From Blastocatellia bacterium (GTDB lineage Bacteria > Acidobacteriota > Blastocatellia > HR10): a stretch of DNA of 64,000 nt. The position numbers and the translations under genes are program-made. Positions 61,495 to 64,000 of the stretch are shown here, piece by piece; position 1 is the first letter of the stretch; every line of letters begins with the position of its first letter. Location: contig DATLZR010000009.1 in assembly GCA_035573895.1 (NCBI GenBank), forward strand, positions 33,983 through 97,982, read 5' to 3'. Below the pieces are notes generated by a model that made no database searches, was not told where the DNA came from, and saw nothing but the letters and a program-made list of their open reading frames with translations.

Positions 61495-62547
61495 ATGAAA
61501 AAGACTGTCGGTGAAATTGCCGCACTTGTCGGAGGATCAGTCCTCGGCGATGCCTCGCTGGAAATCGGCGGCGTGGCCAGCCTGGAGGAAGCAGCGCCAG
61601 GGGACATCGCTTTTATTGATTCGGAAAAGTACGACACGCAGGCAATGATGTCGCGGGCGTCTGCGGTAATCGTCCCCGAAGGTCACGCGCTGGAAGGCAA
61701 GACGGTCATTCAGGTCCGGCATCCCCGTCGGGCCTTCGCCCAGGTCGTGCTGCTCTTCCATCCGCCGCGCCGCCCGCCGGTGGGCATTCATCCAACTGCC
61801 GTTATCGCCGACAATGTCGTCGTACCCGAAAGCGCATCCATCGGTCCTTATGTCGTTATCGAGGACGATGTGCGCATCGGTGAGAGGGTCATCATTGGCG
61901 CCGGCGTCTTCATCGGGGCGCGGGGCATAATCGGAGATGACACGATCATTCATCCCCACGTCACAATTTATCACGACGTAACCATTGGTGCGCGTGTGAC
62001 GATTCATGCGGGAAGCGTGATCGGCGGAGACGGATTTGGCTATTTTCTGGTCGAAGGCACATACCATAAATTCCCTCAGATCGGGAGCGTCATCATCGAA
62101 GACGATGTCGAGATCGGAACCAACGTCACCATTGACCGGGGGACGCTCGGCGCAACCATCATCCGTCGCGGGACGAAGATTGATAATCTCGTTCAGGTGG
62201 CACACAACGTCGTCATCGGCGAAGATACGGTGATCGCCGCACAGACGGGCATTGCCGGCAGCTCTCACATCGAGGATCACGTTGTCATCGGCGGGCAGGT
62301 GGGAATTGGCGATCACGTTCGCATCGGACGGAAGGCCGTTCTCGGAGCACAGGCGGGAATTCCCAGCGGCAAAAGAATCCCGGCGAGCGAATTCGTCTGG
62401 GGGACACCGGCGCGGCCGATGCGTGAGTTTAAGTCGCAGTACGCGCATCTCGTGCGCCTGCCCCGACTGGCGGCGCAGGTGGAGGACCTGGCGCGACAGG
62501 TGGCCGAACTTAAGAAGAACGCGAAAGACCAAAGGCCAACCTCGTGA
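61495..62547 (+). CDS. lpxD: UDP-3-O-(3-hydroxyacyl)glucosamine N-acyltransferase
   Basis: The 350-residue enzyme adds the second acyl chain in lipid A synthesis. The N-terminal uridine-binding domain is followed by a left-handed beta-helix of hexapeptide repeats (such as VIGEDTVIAAQTGIAGS). The catalytic His lies in VQVAHNVVIG and the GDGFGYF loop is canonical. A C-terminal helix closes the trimer. GAGGGAGCA precedes the ATG. It is alone, not with fabZ-lpxA, but proves a lipid A pathway. Confidence 0.96.
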   Translation: MKKTVGEIAALVGGSVLGDASLEIGGVASLEEAAPGDIAFIDSEKYDTQAMMSRASAVIVPEGHALEGKTVIQVRHPRRAFAQVVLLFHPPRRPPVGIHPTAVIADNVVVPESASIGPYVVIEDDVRIGERVIIGAGVFIGARGIIGDDTIIHPHVTIYHDVTIGARVTIHAGSVIGGDGFGYFLVEGTYHKFPQIGSVIIEDDVEIGTNVTIDRGTLGATIIRRGTKIDNLVQVAHNVVIGEDTVIAAQTGIAGSSHIEDHVVIGGQVGIGDHVRIGRKAVLGAQAGIPSGKRIPASEFVWGTPARPMREFKSQYAHLVRLPRLAAQVEDLARQVAELKKNAKDQRPTS

Positions 62548-62552
62548 CCCAT

Positions 62553-62571
62553 CGGCAGCCGCAGGCTGCCG
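62553..62571. terminator. GC-rich hairpin after lpxD
   Basis: CGGCAGCC, a 3-nt loop, GGCTGCCG: a perfect 8-bp stem starting 5 nt after the stop. No U tract follows. Confidence 0.35.
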
Positions 62572-62615
62572 GCAGTGCTAACCTGGCGTGCCAAGGGGGC
62601 CAACTCCGGAGATTT

Positions 62616-62798
62616 TCATTCCAGCCGGAGTGGTACATCTGGTCCTCCGGATACTGGAGGAATCGGTTTGATCGTCAGGACCCGGACGTGCTGCTCTCCA
62701 CGAAAGTTACCCTGTTTGATCTTCACGGGCAAAACGCGCCGGGTGGTACTGATGAACCGTTCCGTTCCGGACACCACCCAGTCCTTTGAGTCTGGCAT
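62616..62798 (-). CDS. Possible 60-residue ORF, unknown
   Basis: The frame from the ATG at 62798 encodes a basic polypeptide (WVVSGTERF, RRVLPVKIKQGNFRGEQHVR) ending before the lpxD hairpin. The composition is protein-like, but I know no homologue and see no ribosome site. It may be a fragment of a larger lost gene. It follows the TPR gene on the same strand. Confidence 0.3.
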   Translation of the reverse strand: MPDSKDWVVSGTERFISTTRRVLPVKIKQGNFRGEQHVRVLTIKPIPPVSGGPDVPLRLE

Positions 62799-62850
62799 TG
62801 AAGCAGCGTTTCATGGCGCAGAATTTTTGGTGAGCCGGTGAGAGCCCGTG

Positions 62851-63840
62851 CTAGGGCTGAGCTTTCCTCTGGCCTGGCGAACCTTGCAGTCCGATTTGTC
62901 GGAGGGTGCGTTCGACCGGGCCCCGCAACCGGTCATCCAGCCGAAATGCGGTCTGGAAATCTCGCTCGGCTTCCATCTCCCGGCCTAAGGTAAATAGCGC
63001 CAGGCCCCGGTTCGCATACGCCAGCGCGTGGCGGGGATCCAGATGGATCGCCCGATCGAAATCTGCCAGAGCGTCTTCCACACGACCCTGGTCCCGTTTG
63101 ACCAATCCCCGATTGCAATAGGCCGCACCGAAGAATGGATTGATCCGGATGGCAGCATCGAAATCTTCCACAGCGCCGGCCAGATTTCCGCTCTCATATC
63201 GAGCGGCTCCGCGATTACTGTAGGCTTCCGCCGAATCGGGCTCGATCTCAATCGCTTTGTCGAAATCGGCAAGCGCCTCCTGTAACTGTCCCTGGTTTCG
63301 TCTGGCGAGACCTCGATTGTTGTAGGCCGCAGCCGATCCGGGATCCAGTGCAATGGCTCGACTGTAATCGGCAATGGCCAGGTCAAGCTCGCCCTTGAGC
63401 TGATAAACATTTCCGCGGTTGATGTACACCTGAGCCATATCCGGAGCCATGCGAATACTTCGGGTGAAATCCTCAATCGCGCCGTCCAGATCTCCCACGG
63501 CTCTTCGAGCCACTCCCCGATTGTAATAGGCTCGTGCGTTGAATGAATCGGCAATGAGAATCAGCTCCAGGTCGGCGTCGGAGCCGACCCCGGGGTGAAT
63601 CATCGGCGAGCGATTATCCCTGTCAGCCCTTACCGGGAGATTGGAATTGATCTGAATGGCCCGGCTGAATTCCTCGATGGCCGCATGAAAGTCACCCTTC
63701 CGATAGCAGTCCAGTCCACGCTGAAAGTGTTTTTCCGCGGCTCGAGTTTGCGCCCAGGCCCGGCAAACTCCACACGCAAAGAAGAACATCACGAGCGGAA
63801 AAACAAGAGAACGGAACGCGCTTTTCCTTTGATCGCCCAT
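62851..63840 (-). CDS. Exported tetratricopeptide repeat protein
   Basis: The 329-residue protein has a signal peptide (about 1-30) followed by one TPR, a ~40-residue insert, then about six canonical 34-residue TPRs such as AAAYNNRGLARRNQGQLQEALADFDKAIEIEP (split around the turn). These form a peptide-binding superhelix. GAGGAG lies just before the ATG. It follows the partial gene at the right edge by 32 nt, so both may be one transcript. Confidence 0.92.
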   Translation of the reverse strand: MGDQRKSAFRSLVFPLVMFFFACGVCRAWAQTRAAEKHFQRGLDCYRKGDFHAAIEEFSRAIQINSNLPVRADRDNRSPMIHPGVGSDADLELILIADSFNARAYYNRGVARRAVGDLDGAIEDFTRSIRMAPDMAQVYINRGNVYQLKGELDLAIADYSRAIALDPGSAAAYNNRGLARRNQGQLQEALADFDKAIEIEPDSAEAYSNRGAARYESGNLAGAVEDFDAAIRINPFFGAAYCNRGLVKRDQGRVEDALADFDRAIHLDPRHALAYANRGLALFTLGREMEAERDFQTAFRLDDRLRGPVERTLRQIGLQGSPGQRKAQP

Positions 63841-63872
63841 AGTCTCCTCTCTTTCGACACATCCGACATCCC

Positions 63873-64000
63873 TTAGCGACAGGGGGTGTTGTCGTCAATG
63901 TTCCTGTCGGTGATCAGGTATTGGCCGCCCCCTTGACTCAAGGGAACAACCAGCGCGGCGCTGCCCGTGCGGCGACTGAGATCAATCGTCCCTTTAACCA
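63873..64000 (-). CDS. 3' end of an unidentified protein (cut by window)
   Basis: The minus-strand frame from the edge to the TAA at 63875-63873 reads VKGTIDLSRRTGSAALVVPL, then a GGGQYLITDRNIDD-like end. About 41 residues are visible, protein-like, with no recognisable motif. It lies upstream of the TPR gene in the same direction. Confidence 0.6.
   Translation of the reverse strand, partial: VKGTIDLSRRTGSAALVVPLSQGGGQYLITDRNIDDNTPCR

Noticed and set aside
1..64000. CRISPR arrays, insertion sequences, prophage or integrase genes
   Set aside because: No regularly spaced direct repeats, transposase, integrase or terminal inverted repeats with target duplications were seen.

Overview
This looks like chromosome from a Gram-negative (diderm) heterotroph, most plausibly of the phylum Acidobacteriota. 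That assignment is inference: no rRNA or marker set was checked. Supporting points are lpxD, mlaE/mlaD, many secreted peptidases (M14, M20D, M28, gamma-glutamyltransferase), lipoprotein cytochromes and moderately high GC. Genes lie on both strands in short operons. There is no prophage, insertion sequence or CRISPR array. Both window edges cut a gene: a YihY/BrkB membrane protein on the left and an unidentified protein on the right.

Layout. 1-9.2 kb: YihY, glycerate kinase, a three-subunit molybdenum hydroxylase of the 4-hydroxybenzoyl-CoA reductase type (order gamma-alpha-beta), a TetR regulator, and the copper/cytochrome-oxidase assembly pair SCO and DUF420. 9.2-18.5 kb: orphan ABC-2 permease, MutM, then envelope genes (GT2 glycosyltransferase, Wzx-like flippase, CDP-alcohol phosphatidyltransferase) and an M14 peptidase. 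18.5-24.8 kb: FTR1 iron permease with a Fur-box-like promoter and an intrinsic terminator, ThiI with a cysteine desulfurase, Hsp33, MFS exporter. 25-33.4 kb: accD-folC-ldcA on the minus strand, and on the plus strand meaB, methylmalonyl-CoA epimerase, parvulin, metallo-hydrolase, MTA phosphorylase and a BamD-like TPR protein. 33.6-42.1 kb: cytochrome c, persulfide dioxygenase-rhodanese fusion, secreted hydrolases, Mut7-C protein, CMD protein, RmlC. 42.0-45.6 kb: a histidine kinase with three response regulators that lack output domains. 45.9-50.9 kb: an active caspase-fold peptidase, a protein fusing a catalytically dead clostripain-like domain to an active CHAT domain, and a decayed lipase-like gene. 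51-64 kb: TlyA, M28 peptidase, ECF sigma/anti-sigma/Spy-like operon, MlaE and MlaD, a di-heme peroxidase, initiator tRNA, Asp-box propeller, LpxD and a TPR protein.

Three signals cut across the window. (i) Several genes without a Shine-Dalgarno sequence carry a -10-like hexamer only 7-10 nt before the start codon, often with a TTGACA-like -35, so their mRNAs are probably leaderless. (ii) A degenerate repeat related to TCCGTGTTCATCCGTG sits just before the ribosome binding site of four unrelated genes. (iii) The 61.27-61.36 kb gap holds two adjacent perfect complementary pairs in crossing order, which suggests alternative RNA helices. The caspase / pseudo-clostripain-CHAT / dead lipase locus is the best candidate for an uncharacterised system, probably one that senses or executes proteolysis, but its function cannot be read from sequence.
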